Source: JBBROS01 sp965213855
GTDB lineage: Bacteria; Pseudomonadota; Alphaproteobacteria; Acetobacterales; Acetobacteraceae
DNA length: 64,000 bases
Direction: 5' to 3'
NCBI GenBank assembly: GCA_965213855.1
Contig: CBDCAA010000008.1
Location: forward strand, 1,736,001-1,800,000
Under the pieces are notes generated by a model. It was not told the DNA's origin. It saw only the letters and a list, made by a program, of their open reading frames with translations, and made no database searches. The translations under genes and the position numbers were made by a program. This document shows, in pieces, positions 41,534-49,140 of this stretch. Positions within the stretch are counted from its first letter, which is position 1. Each line of letters opens with the position of its first letter.

Positions 41534-41563
41534 CTGGCACTGGCCGCCCGCCGCCGCTATACC
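41534..41563 (+). promoter_or_regulatory. Candidate sigma-70 promoter of ppa
   Basis: CTGGCA (41534–41539), 18-base spacer, TATACC (41558–41563), about 32 bases before the ppa ATG. It matches four of six bases in the −35 and four in the −10. Sits in the gap between the divergent tRNA and ppa. Confidence 0.35.
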
Positions 41564-41594
41564 CCGGCCACCGCAATCAGCAACTGGACCGACC

Positions 41595-42119
41595 ATGGAC
41601 CTCGCGAAGCTCTCCCCCGGCAAGGACGCGCCGAATGACATCTACGTCGTGATCGAGATCCCGCAGGGCTCCCAGGTCAAGTACGAGGTCGACAAGGACA
41701 GCGGCGCCATCTTCGTCGACCGCTTCCTGTTCACCCCCATGGCCTACCCCGCCGCCTACGGCTTCATTCCCGGCACGCTGGCCGCCGACGGCGACCCGGC
41801 CGACGCCCTCGTGCTCGCCCCCGCCCCGATCGTCCCCGGCGCCGTCATCCGCTGCCGCCCCGTCGGCATGCTGCGCATGGAAGACGAGAGCGGCCAGGAC
41901 GAGAAGATCATCTGCGTCCCGCACGACAAGATCCACACGATCTACAAGGACATCCAGGAAGCCACCCAGCTGCCCGAAATCACCCGCCAGGCGATCGAGC
42001 ACTTCTTCACCCGCTACAAGGACCTCGAACCCGGCAAATGGGTGAAGGTCACGGGCTGGGCCGACCGCGACGCCGCCAAGGCGGAGATCATGAAGTCGAT
42101 CGCCGCGGTGAAACGTTAG
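41595..42119 (+). CDS. ppa: Inorganic pyrophosphatase
   Basis: A 174-aa family-I Mg2+-dependent enzyme hydrolysing PPi in the cytoplasm. The signature with catalytic aspartates is DGDPADALVLAP, substrate residues are in EIPQGSQVKYEVDKDSG and RFLFTPMAYPAAYGFIPGTL, and the C-terminal HFFTRYKDLEPGKWVKVTGW is conserved. Standard length. Monocistronic, with a bidirectional hairpin between it and serS. Confidence 0.97.
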   Translation: MDLAKLSPGKDAPNDIYVVIEIPQGSQVKYEVDKDSGAIFVDRFLFTPMAYPAAYGFIPGTLAADGDPADALVLAPAPIVPGAVIRCRPVGMLRMEDESGQDEKIICVPHDKIHTIYKDIQEATQLPEITRQAIEHFFTRYKDLEPGKWVKVTGWADRDAAKAEIMKSIAAVKR

Positions 42120-42135
42120 CGGTCACGGCCGCCTG

Positions 42136-42161
42136 CCCCCTCTCCCGCCTGCGAAAGGGGG
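42136..42161. terminator. Hairpin between convergent ppa and serS
   Basis: CCCCCT (42136–42141) pairs with AGGGGG (42156–42161), followed by GTCGGGGTGAGGG. The whole 42135–42175 element resembles a widespread proteobacterial intergenic sequence (CCCTCACCCCGACCC…GGGAGAGGG type). Only one copy is seen in this window. No T-run; probably a bidirectional end structure. Confidence 0.45.
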
Positions 42162-42222
42162 TCGGGGTGAGGGTCCAACGGCGAGAGCCGGCTACGTCGG
42201 CGAACGGCCGAAGTCCTGAGCC

Positions 42223-43500
42223 TCAATCCCGGCCTGTCACCCGCTCCACCCCGCCCATATACGCCCCCAGCACCCCCGGCACCGCCACTGACCCGTCCGC
42301 CTGCTGATACGTCTCCATCACCGCGATCAGCGCCCGCCCCACCGCGACCCCTGACCCGTTCAGCGTATGCACCGGCCCGGCTGCCTTGCCGTCGGCGCTC
42401 CGCATGCGCGCGTTCATCCGCCGCGCCTGGAACGCGCGCGTGTTGGAGCAGCTGCTGATCTCCCGCCAGGCCTTCTGCCCCGGCAGCCACACCTCCAGGT
42501 CATATGTCTTCGCCGCCCCGAACCCGGTGTCGCCCGCGCATAGCAGCACCCGCCGGTAGGCCAGCCCGAGCCCCTCCAGCACCGCCTCCGCGCAGCCCGT
42601 CATGCGCTCGTGCTCCTCGCTGCTGCGGTCCGGATGCGTGACGCTCACCAGTTCGACCTTGCGGAACTGGTGCTGCCGCAGCATCCCCCGCGTGTCCCGC
42701 CCGGCCGCCCCGGCCTCGCTGCGGAAGCACTCGCTCAGGGCCGTGAAGCGCAGCGGCAACGACGCCTCGGGGACGATCTGGTCCATGACCATCGAGGTCA
42801 GCGGCACCTCCGCGGTCGGGATCAGCCAGCGCCCGTCCGTCGTGCGGAACAGGTCATCGGCGAATTTCGGCAGCTTGTCCGTGCCGTACGCCGCGGCGTC
42901 GTTGACCAGCAGCGGCACCTGCGTCTCGACATAACCATGCTTCGTCGTGTGCAGGTCGAGCATGTACTGCCCTAGCGCCCGCTCCATCCGCGCCAGCCCG
43001 CCCTGCAGGATCGTGAACCGGCTGCCGGACATCCGCCCGGCCGGCTCGAACAGCATTTGGCCCAGCGCCTCGCCCAGGTCGAAATGCTCCTTCGCGGGGA
43101 AGTTCGGGCCCCTCGGCTCGCCTACGTCTTTGAGGACCACGTTCGCCGTTTCATTGGCGCCGTCCGGCACCTCCGGATCGAGTGCGTTCGGCAGCACCTC
43201 GAGCCGCCCCCGCACCTCCCCATCGAGCCCGGCCGCCGCCGCCTCCAGCGCCGCCATCTCATCCCGCAACCGGGTCGCCTCGGCCTCCAGCGCCGCCGTA
43301 TCCCCGCCGGCACGCTTGGCCTTGCCCACCTCCTTGGCCAGCACGTTGCGCCGCCCCTGCTGCTCCTGCTGTCTGCTCAGCGCGGCCCGCCGCTCCGCAT
43401 CCAGCGCCAGCACCGCGTCCGCGACCGGTGGCAGCCCCCGCCGTGCCAGCGCCGCATCGAACGCCGCCGGATCGGCCCGGATCGCTCGAATGTCGTGCAT
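42223..43500 (-). CDS. serS: Seryl-tRNA synthetase
   Basis: A 425-aa class II synthetase. The N-terminal long coiled-coil arm spans about 30–105 (ALSRQQEQQGRRNVLAKEVG). Catalytic motif 2 is FRSEAGAAGRDTRGMLRQHQF, and motif 3 GSGVAVGRALIAVME. YDLEVWLPGQKAWREISSCSN is the serine-binding block. Full length. Its ATG overlaps the tatC stop (TGATG), so it is the tail of the nagZ–scp–tat operon, an arrangement common in alphaproteobacteria. Confidence 0.97.
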   Translation of the reverse strand: MHDIRAIRADPAAFDAALARRGLPPVADAVLALDAERRAALSRQQEQQGRRNVLAKEVGKAKRAGGDTAALEAEATRLRDEMAALEAAAAGLDGEVRGRLEVLPNALDPEVPDGANETANVVLKDVGEPRGPNFPAKEHFDLGEALGQMLFEPAGRMSGSRFTILQGGLARMERALGQYMLDLHTTKHGYVETQVPLLVNDAAAYGTDKLPKFADDLFRTTDGRWLIPTAEVPLTSMVMDQIVPEASLPLRFTALSECFRSEAGAAGRDTRGMLRQHQFRKVELVSVTHPDRSSEEHERMTGCAEAVLEGLGLAYRRVLLCAGDTGFGAAKTYDLEVWLPGQKAWREISSCSNTRAFQARRMNARMRSADGKAAGPVHTLNGSGVAVGRALIAVMETYQQADGSVAVPGVLGAYMGGVERVTGRD

Positions 43501-44288
43501 CAGGCGTCCACCACCTTCGTCTCCACCAGGCTCGCGGTGAAGATCGAGATCTCGAACAGCGCGATCAGCGGCAGCGCCAGCCCGGTCTGCGTGATTACGT
43601 CCGGCGGCGTGATGATCGCCGCCACGATGAACATGCCGACATAGGCGTAGCGCCGATATTTCTTCAAGCTCTTGGAGCTCACGATCCCGACCTTCGCCAG
43701 CAACGTCAGCAGCACCGGCAACTGGAACGCGACCCCGAACGCGAAGATCAGCTTCATCACCAGGCCCAGATACTCGCTCACCTTCGCTTCGAGCTGCACC
43801 GGCAGCCCGCCTGCCCCGTCCTTGCTCTCGAAACTCAAGAAGAACGTCCAGGCCGCCGGGAAGACGAAGTAGTAGGCCAGCGCCGCGCCTGCCACGAACA
43901 GGAACGGCGTGGCCACCAGGAATGGCGTGAAGGCCCGCTTCTCGCTGCGATACAAGCCCGGCGCCACGAACAGGTACACCTGCGTGGCCACCACCGGGAA
44001 CGACACGAACGCCGCCCCGAAGAACGCGACCTTGAGGTAGGTGAAGAACGCCTCGGTCAGCTCCGTGAAGATCAGCCGCCGGTTGTCCCCGCGGGTCCTC
44101 AGGATGTTCGCCAACGGCTGCACCAGGAACGAGTAGATCTGCTCGCTGAAATGATAGCACACGCCGAAGCACGCGATGAACGCCACCGCCGACCACAGCA
44201 GCCGCCGCCGCAGCTCGATCAGGTGGTCGAGCAGCGGCATCGGCTTGTCGTTGATCGGGTCGTCCGCGATCGCGTCTTTGGGGGCCAA
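43500..44288 (-). CDS. tatC: Sec-independent (Tat) translocase subunit TatC
   Basis: A 262-aa inner-membrane protein with six helices. The N-terminal MPLLDHLIELRRRLLWSA is the Tat signal-recognition region, the first periplasmic loop has LTEAFFTYLKVAFFGA, and the essential Glu lies in the TFFLSFE region. It recognises twin-arginine signal peptides together with TatB. Substrates with RR motifs in this window include the binding proteins at 1.8 and 25.9 kb. Fifteen bases after tatB; overlaps serS by one base. Confidence 0.96.
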   Translation of the reverse strand: MAPKDAIADDPINDKPMPLLDHLIELRRRLLWSAVAFIACFGVCYHFSEQIYSFLVQPLANILRTRGDNRRLIFTELTEAFFTYLKVAFFGAAFVSFPVVATQVYLFVAPGLYRSEKRAFTPFLVATPFLFVAGAALAYYFVFPAAWTFFLSFESKDGAGGLPVQLEAKVSEYLGLVMKLIFAFGVAFQLPVLLTLLAKVGIVSSKSLKKYRRYAYVGMFIVAAIITPPDVITQTGLALPLIALFEISIFTASLVETKVVDA

Positions 44289-44302
44289 GGCTGCGTGTCC
44301 TG

Positions 44303-44947
44303 TCAGGCGTAGGGCGAGGCGTAGGCGGACCGCGACGCCGAGGCCGCCACCACGGCCGGCGGCACGAACGGCGGCGGTGCGGGCCGGCCGGAGGGCGGCC
44401 CGGCCGCCGTCACCGCCGGGGGCAGGAACGCGAGCGCCTCCTCCTCCGCGACGGCCGGCTCCGGAGCCGCGCCCATCATCGTATGGTCCGGCCGAAGCGC
44501 GACCGTCGTTTCCGTCAGCCCCGGCACACCCAGATCCGCGGCACCCGACAGTGCGGGCATGTAGGGCCCACCTGCCGGTGGGAAGCTGTCCGGCACTGGC
44601 ACAGGGGGTGGCGGCGGGCTGATCTCGGCAGGCTTGATGTCACCGAACCGCTGATCGAGCGGGTTCTCCGAAATCGTCTTGCGGATCGTCTGGTCGCCAT
44701 CGACCGCGTCCAGGATCTTGCCCTTGATGTCCATGCGCCGCAGATCGTTGAACTGGTCCCGCACCTCGTGCAGGTTCGCCTCGCGCACCATCTCGTCCAC
44801 GTGGGTCTGGAACTCGCCCGCCATCCGCCGAGCCTTCTTGACCATCTCCGCCACCGCCTTGATCGCGACCGGCAGGTCCTTCGGCCCGATCGCGACCAGG
44901 GCCACGACGCCAATCAGCGCGATCTCCGTCCAGGCAAAATCGAACAT
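44303..44947 (-). CDS. tatB: Tat translocase subunit TatB
   Basis: A 214-aa protein starting MFDFAWTEIALIGVVALVAI with the GPKDLPVAIKAV hinge and amphipathic helix, the TatB pattern (Glu8 in the membrane helix). The C-terminal half is a long proline/alanine-rich tail (ISPPPPPVPVPDSF), longer than in E. coli. Start at 44947 because the upstream 13 codons lack a ribosome site. tatA, usually next to it, is absent from this cluster. Confidence 0.94.
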   Translation of the reverse strand: MFDFAWTEIALIGVVALVAIGPKDLPVAIKAVAEMVKKARRMAGEFQTHVDEMVREANLHEVRDQFNDLRRMDIKGKILDAVDGDQTIRKTISENPLDQRFGDIKPAEISPPPPPVPVPDSFPPAGGPYMPALSGAADLGVPGLTETTVALRPDHTMMGAAPEPAVAEEEALAFLPPAVTAAGPPSGRPAPPPFVPPAVVAASASRSAYASPYA

Positions 44948-45001
44948 GACGCGGCAGGCTCCTCCGGCGCCGCTGTTAGCACGCAACCGCCGCCCGGTCC
45001 T

Positions 45002-45025
45002 AGATGGCGCCTCCGAGATGGCGCC
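45002..45025. repeat. 10-bp direct repeat upstream of tatB
   Basis: AGATGGCGCC occurs at 45002–45011 and 45016–45025 in the 93-base gap between scpB and tatB, where tatA is normally found. Each copy contains the palindrome GGCGCC. Function unknown; possible operator or duplication scar. Confidence 0.5.
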
Positions 45026-45040
45026 CCGGCACGCTCCCCG

Positions 45041-45550
45041 CTATCCCGGCGCGTCCCCCAGCAGATCATCCCGCCGTGGCAGGTCGCGCAGCCCCTTCAG
45101 CCCGAACTGCACCAGGAACGCCGCTGTCGTGCCCCACTCCGTCGGGCGGCCTGGAACCTCGCGCCGCCCCTTCGGCTCGATCAGCCCGGCCTCCAGCAGC
45201 GCGTCCATCGAGGCCTGGTTCAGCGTCGCGCCGCGCACCGCCTCGATCTCCGTCCGCGTCGCCGGCTGATGGTAGGCGACCACCGCCAGCACCTCCATCG
45301 CCGCGCGCGCCAACCGCCGCGGCTGCGCCACCACCCGCGTCAGCGCCGGTGCGAGGTCGGCTGCGGTGCGGAATTGCCAGCCGCCCGCGACCTCGACCAG
45401 CTCCACCCCGCGTCCGGCATACCGCGCCTGCACCGCCGCCAACACCGGTTCCGCGTCGACCTCGGTCGGCAGCAGCCGCGCCACCGCGCTCGTCGCCACC
45501 GGCTCGGCGCTTGCGAAGATCAGCGCTTCGACCAGCCGTTCAGGATCCAT
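45041..45550 (-). CDS. scpB: Segregation and condensation protein B
   Basis: A 169-aa winged-helix protein that joins ScpA and SMC in chromosome condensation. Typical patterns are LVEALIFASAEPVATSAVAR, VEVAGGWQFRTAADLAP, LAVVAYHQPATRTEIEAVRG and GLIEPKGRREVPGRPTEWGT. It is short at the C-terminus relative to Gram-positive ScpB but normal for alphaproteobacteria. Overlaps scpA by 11 bases. Confidence 0.95.
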   Translation of the reverse strand: MDPERLVEALIFASAEPVATSAVARLLPTEVDAEPVLAAVQARYAGRGVELVEVAGGWQFRTAADLAPALTRVVAQPRRLARAAMEVLAVVAYHQPATRTEIEAVRGATLNQASMDALLEAGLIEPKGRREVPGRPTEWGTTAAFLVQFGLKGLRDLPRRDDLLGDAPG

Positions 45551-46322
45551 GCTTACCCTCCGTCTTGCCCGGCCCGCGCACCAGGATCGTCCCGAACGGC
45601 TCGTCCTGCCGGAGATCCAGCACGCCCGACCGCGCCAGCTCCAACCCGGCCAGCAGCGTGCTCGCCAGCGCGGCCCGGCGCTGCACTTCGTCGCCGCCGA
45701 GGTTCGGCACGAACCGGTCCAGGGCCGTCCATTGGCTCGGCGCCGTCCGCATCGCCTGGCCCAGCATCCGCTCCAGCCGAGCCGTCGCGTCCGCCACCGT
45801 CCACAGCGGCGGCGGCTTCGGCCGATACATGCGCTGCCCCCCAGCCCGACGCGCCGCCGCCATGTAGCCCCGCATCAACCCGGCAAGGTCCGCCGCGAGC
45901 CCGGACCGGTCGATCGCGACCAGGCTCTCCGGGGCGCCCCGCGCAAACACCGCCTGTCCCAGCTGCGGCCGTCCCGCCAGCCACACGGCGGCGCGCTGCA
46001 TCTGCGCGAGCGCGTCCAGCCGGGCCGCCAGCACCTCGGCGGCCTCGCCGGCTTCCTCGTCCGGGCCCGCGCCCTCCGGCAGCAGCAGGCGCGACTTCAG
46101 CCACGTCAGCCACGCCGCCATCACCAGCCAATCCGCCGCCAGCTCCAGCCGGACGCGCCGCGCTCCCTCGATCAGCGCCAGGTATTGCTCGACCAGCGAC
46201 AGGATCGAAATCCGCGCCAGGTCCACCTTCTGCGACCGCGCCAGCTCCAGCAGCAGATCGAGCGGCCCCTCGAACCCGTCCAGGCGCAGCAGCAACTGCG
46301 GTTCCGCGGCCTCGCCGTCCAT
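45540..46322 (-). CDS. scpA: Segregation and condensation protein A
   Basis: A 260-aa kleisin. The N-terminal LRLDGFEGPLDLLLELARSQ and VDLARISILSLVEQYLALIE bind the SMC neck; the C-terminal winged helix is the segment with RRAALASTLLAGLELARSGV. The ATG at 46322 overlaps the upstream protease stop as TGATG. Upstream in-frame sequence to 46757 is antisense-like and not used. Confidence 0.95.
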   Translation of the reverse strand: MDGEAAEPQLLLRLDGFEGPLDLLLELARSQKVDLARISILSLVEQYLALIEGARRVRLELAADWLVMAAWLTWLKSRLLLPEGAGPDEEAGEAAEVLAARLDALAQMQRAAVWLAGRPQLGQAVFARGAPESLVAIDRSGLAADLAGLMRGYMAAARRAGGQRMYRPKPPPLWTVADATARLERMLGQAMRTAPSQWTALDRFVPNLGGDEVQRRAALASTLLAGLELARSGVLDLRQDEPFGTILVRGPGKTEGKHGS

Positions 46323-47005
46323 CAGCCGCTCACGAACGCCAGCCGGTTCACCAGGTCGTAGGCGGCCGGCAGGATGCCATCCAGCGCCGAACGCACCGGG
46401 TCGAACGCGATTCCCACCCCGGCCAGCAGCCGCGGACCCAGAAACACAAGCAGGATCACCATTACCAGCCCCGCTCGCTCCGTCCGCGCCCAAACCGCCG
46501 CCCACCGCTCCGGCAGCAGCCCGACCGCGATCCGCCCGCCATCGAGCGGCGGGATCGGCAGCAGGTTGAACAGCCCGAGCACGAGGTTCGATACGATGAA
46601 CGTCTCGATCATGCCGCCGACCACGAACCCCGTCTCGCCCGGCACGCCATCGGTCCAGTGCGTGGCCAACGCCGACAGCCACGCGAGCAGGAAGTTCGCC
46701 GCCGGACCGGCCGCGGCCACCAGCGCCATGCCCCGCCGCGGGTCGCGCAGCCGCCACGCCGACACCGGCACCGGCTTGGCCCAGCCGAACAGGAACCCGG
46801 CATGCGACAGCAGCAGGATGCCTGGCACCAGCAAGGTCCCGACCGGATCGACATGCCGCAGCGGGTTAATCGACAGCCGCCCCATCCGCCGCGCCGTGTC
46901 GTCGCCCAGCGCCAGCGCCGCATACCCGTGCGCCGCCTCGTGCAAGGTGATGGCCATGATGATCGGGACGCCGAGCACGAGCACTTTCAAGGCCGTCTCG
47001 TTCAT
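46322..47005 (-). CDS. Site-2 protease-family membrane metalloprotease (M50)
   Basis: A 227-aa polytopic protein with the zinc motif HEAAH in MAITLHEAAHGYAAL and the third-ligand region LFNLLPIPPLDGGRI (NxxPxxxxDG type). It lacks a PDZ domain, so it is the small SpoIVFB/YwhC-like kind, not RseP. It may cleave membrane-bound substrates; none is identified. Sits between nagZ and scpA, overlapping each by a few bases, an insertion into the usual nagZ–scpA order. Confidence 0.92.
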   Translation of the reverse strand: MNETALKVLVLGVPIIMAITLHEAAHGYAALALGDDTARRMGRLSINPLRHVDPVGTLLVPGILLLSHAGFLFGWAKPVPVSAWRLRDPRRGMALVAAAGPAANFLLAWLSALATHWTDGVPGETGFVVGGMIETFIVSNLVLGLFNLLPIPPLDGGRIAVGLLPERWAAVWARTERAGLVMVILLVFLGPRLLAGVGIAFDPVRSALDGILPAAYDLVNRLAFVSG

Positions 47006-48012
47006 GCCGCGACGAACGCCTCCAGCAGCGCCGCCTGGTCGCCCAGCAGCGTGGCCCGGTCCAGGTGCTGCCGGCTTCGCCCCGCCAAGGCCGCGGCCTG
47101 CGCCAGGCGGCGCCTGGCGGCGTCCGACACATCCGGGACGGCGGCCAGCACCGCCGCGCTGTCCTCGATCTGGCCCGAGCAGTGCAGCGCGAGATCGTTC
47201 CCCGCCGCGACCGCAGCGACCGCCCGCTCGCCCGCGCCCCCCGTCAGCGCGCCCATGGCCAGATCATCGCTCACCAGCACGCCCGCGAACCCGATCTGCC
47301 CGCGGATCAACCGCTCGATCACCCGGGGGGACAAACTCGCCGGCCGCTCCGCATCCAACGCCTCGAGGAGGATATGCGCCGTCATCATCCACGGCAGCGC
47401 GCGGCACAGCGCAAACGCTTGCACATCCTCGGCGATATCCTGCCCCGCCCCGATCCGCGGCAGTTCCAGGTGACTGTCCACCGCCGCCTGCCCATGCCCC
47501 GGCGCATGCTTGCCCACCGGCTCCGCCCCCGCGCCCAGCAAGCCGTCCGCCATCGCCAGCCCCAACGCGGCGACGACGGCTGGATCGCGCCCGAACGAGC
47601 GGTCGCCGATCGCATCCGTGGCGCCGGGCCAGCGCAGGTCCAGCACAGGGGTGCAGACCACGTCGATCCCAGCCGCCCGGCACTCGACGCCGATGATCGC
47701 GCCCGTCAGCCAGGCCAGCCGCAACGCCGCGGCCGGGTTCGACGCATACATGCCGCCGGCCAGTGACGCCGGCGGCTGAATCGACCAGTCCGGCGGCCGT
47801 AGCCGCGCCACGCGTCCGCCCTCCTGGTCCACCAGCACCCGCGACGTCGCCGGCAGCGTCTCGCGCAGGTCGCCCGCCAGGCGGGTGAGCTGCGCGGCAT
47901 CGACGATGTTGCGCCCGAACAGGATCACCCCGGCCGGCGGGGACGCCGCGAACAGCGCCGCCTCGTCCGCGGTCAATGCCACGCCGCCAATCCCGACGAT
48001 GGCCGCCTTCAT
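47002..48012 (-). CDS. nagZ: Beta-N-acetylhexosaminidase (NagZ)
   Basis: A 336-aa family-3 glycosidase that removes GlcNAc from GlcNAc-anhydroMurNAc muropeptides in the cytoplasm. Motifs are VLVDQEGGRVARLRPP, AIGDRSFGRDP, KHAPGHGQAAVDSHLELP with the general-acid loop (Asp-Ser-His), and the nucleophile Asp in GVLVSDDLAMGAL. No signal peptide. Its anhMurNAc product is the substrate of AnmK encoded at 7–8 kb. Overlaps the M50 protease gene by four bases. Confidence 0.96.
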   Translation of the reverse strand: MKAAIVGIGGVALTADEAALFAASPPAGVILFGRNIVDAAQLTRLAGDLRETLPATSRVLVDQEGGRVARLRPPDWSIQPPASLAGGMYASNPAAALRLAWLTGAIIGVECRAAGIDVVCTPVLDLRWPGATDAIGDRSFGRDPAVVAALGLAMADGLLGAGAEPVGKHAPGHGQAAVDSHLELPRIGAGQDIAEDVQAFALCRALPWMMTAHILLEALDAERPASLSPRVIERLIRGQIGFAGVLVSDDLAMGALTGGAGERAVAAVAAGNDLALHCSGQIEDSAAVLAAVPDVSDAARRRLAQAAALAGRSRQHLDRATLLGDQAALLEAFVAA

Positions 48013-48145
48013 GCCTGGACCGCCAAGTTTCTCATGGCACGGCTCCCCGTGTGACGGCGCTTGTCGATCCGGCTAACTGGGAGAGGAACGTGCATCGGCT
48101 CGATATAGGGCGCGTTCCAAACGGCGCATAACGCATCCTGCCTCG

Positions 48146-48209
48146 ACCCGGCCGTTTGCCGGGCGTCGCTAGTGTCCCGCCCCTGAACTACGCCTTCGTG
48201 GTTCAGGGG
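48146..48209. terminator. Two hairpins between the SPOR gene and nagZ
   Basis: CCCGGC/GCCGGG (48146–48151 and 48157–48162, 5-base loop) and CCCCTGAACTAC/GTGGTTCAGGGG (48180–48191 and 48198–48209, one mismatch, 6-base loop). They fill the 261-base gap between the SPOR stop and the nagZ start on the minus strand. No T-run on either strand. They could end the argS–SPOR transcript or mark a regulator site ahead of nagZ. No other gene is visible in the gap. Confidence 0.5.
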
Positions 48210-48273
48210 TAAGCAGGCCATAGAAACAACGACGTGTGGCCCGACCACTCGCCTGCAAATCTCTGCATCGGGA

Positions 48274-49137
48274 CTAGAATGCTGCGATCGTGCAGGCTCC
48301 ACCTTTTGCCCGAAGCTTCGCGCAGAAGCCGGTCGCATCCGCCGTGTCCGCAAACCCGCCGGTGCGCAGCCGCCACAGCGTGTGCCCGTCATGCTCCGTC
48401 TTCTCGATCTGCGGCCGATGACCACCCAGCGCGTCCGGAAAGCTGTGCACCTGCTTGTCCCACTCCGCCCGGGCGGCCGCCTCTGACCCGAGGGCGCCGA
48501 GTTGCACCACCACGCCGCCACCGCCGGACCGCGCGGTGGCACCCGGTGCGGCAGCGGTCGCGGCAACGCCAACCGGTGCGGGCGGCGCCGCCGGCATGGG
48601 CGTGGCCGCGCTGCGCGTGGGGCGAAGCGCCGTGTCCGGCAACGGGCTGACACCTTGCGCCGACTGGGCGGGCGGAGCCGAACCGGCGATTGCACCCCGC
48701 CGGGGCGGCGGCACGGCGGCGGGCGGTTGTGGGGCGGCCAAAGCCGGCGCCGCGACAGATGGCGCCGGCTCCGGCGCGCCCTGCTGCATCTGCGCCCGCA
48801 AGGCCTGCGGCGCTGGCGCCTCGGCCGCGGGCGCCATCGCCTCCGTTCCGCCTGCATCCGTCTCGTCCGCCCCGGCGACCTGCATCCCGCCCGGGTTCTC
48901 CGGCTTGATCCGGATGGGGCTGCTATCGGCCTCGATCAACGGCACCACTGCCGGCCGCCGCCCCATCACGGCCCAGCCCGCAACGCCCACGAACAGTATC
49001 GCGCCCACCCCCGCCGCGACCAGCATCGCCAGCCGCCCCGCATCCGGACCACCCCGCCGTGCCCGGTAGCTCGCCGAGACCGCCGTACGGCCGCCGAGCA
49101 AGCCGTTGGGTGGAGGGATCCGGATGTCATCAGGCAC
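48274..49137 (-). CDS. SPOR-domain protein
   Basis: A 287-aa protein. N-terminal cytoplasmic part (1–35), one membrane helix LAMLVAAGVGAILFVGVAGW (about 36–55), a long Ala/Pro-rich linker (about 85–200), and a C-terminal SPOR domain (about 208–287: GGVVVQLGALGSEAAARAEW, HTLWRLRTGGFADTADATGF). SPOR domains bind denuded glycan strands at the septum. The position between argS and nagZ is the conserved alphaproteobacterial location. Three bases after the argS stop. Confidence 0.92.
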   Translation of the reverse strand: MPDDIRIPPPNGLLGGRTAVSASYRARRGGPDAGRLAMLVAAGVGAILFVGVAGWAVMGRRPAVVPLIEADSSPIRIKPENPGGMQVAGADETDAGGTEAMAPAAEAPAPQALRAQMQQGAPEPAPSVAAPALAAPQPPAAVPPPRRGAIAGSAPPAQSAQGVSPLPDTALRPTRSAATPMPAAPPAPVGVAATAAAPGATARSGGGGVVVQLGALGSEAAARAEWDKQVHSFPDALGGHRPQIEKTEHDGHTLWRLRTGGFADTADATGFCAKLRAKGGACTIAAF

Positions 49138-49140
49138 GGT

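Noticed and set aside
44483..47473. A 996-codon plus-strand open frame across tatB, scpB, scpA and the M50 protease
   Set aside because: Low-complexity Arg/Pro/Ala translation spanning several verified minus-strand genes; a composition artefact.
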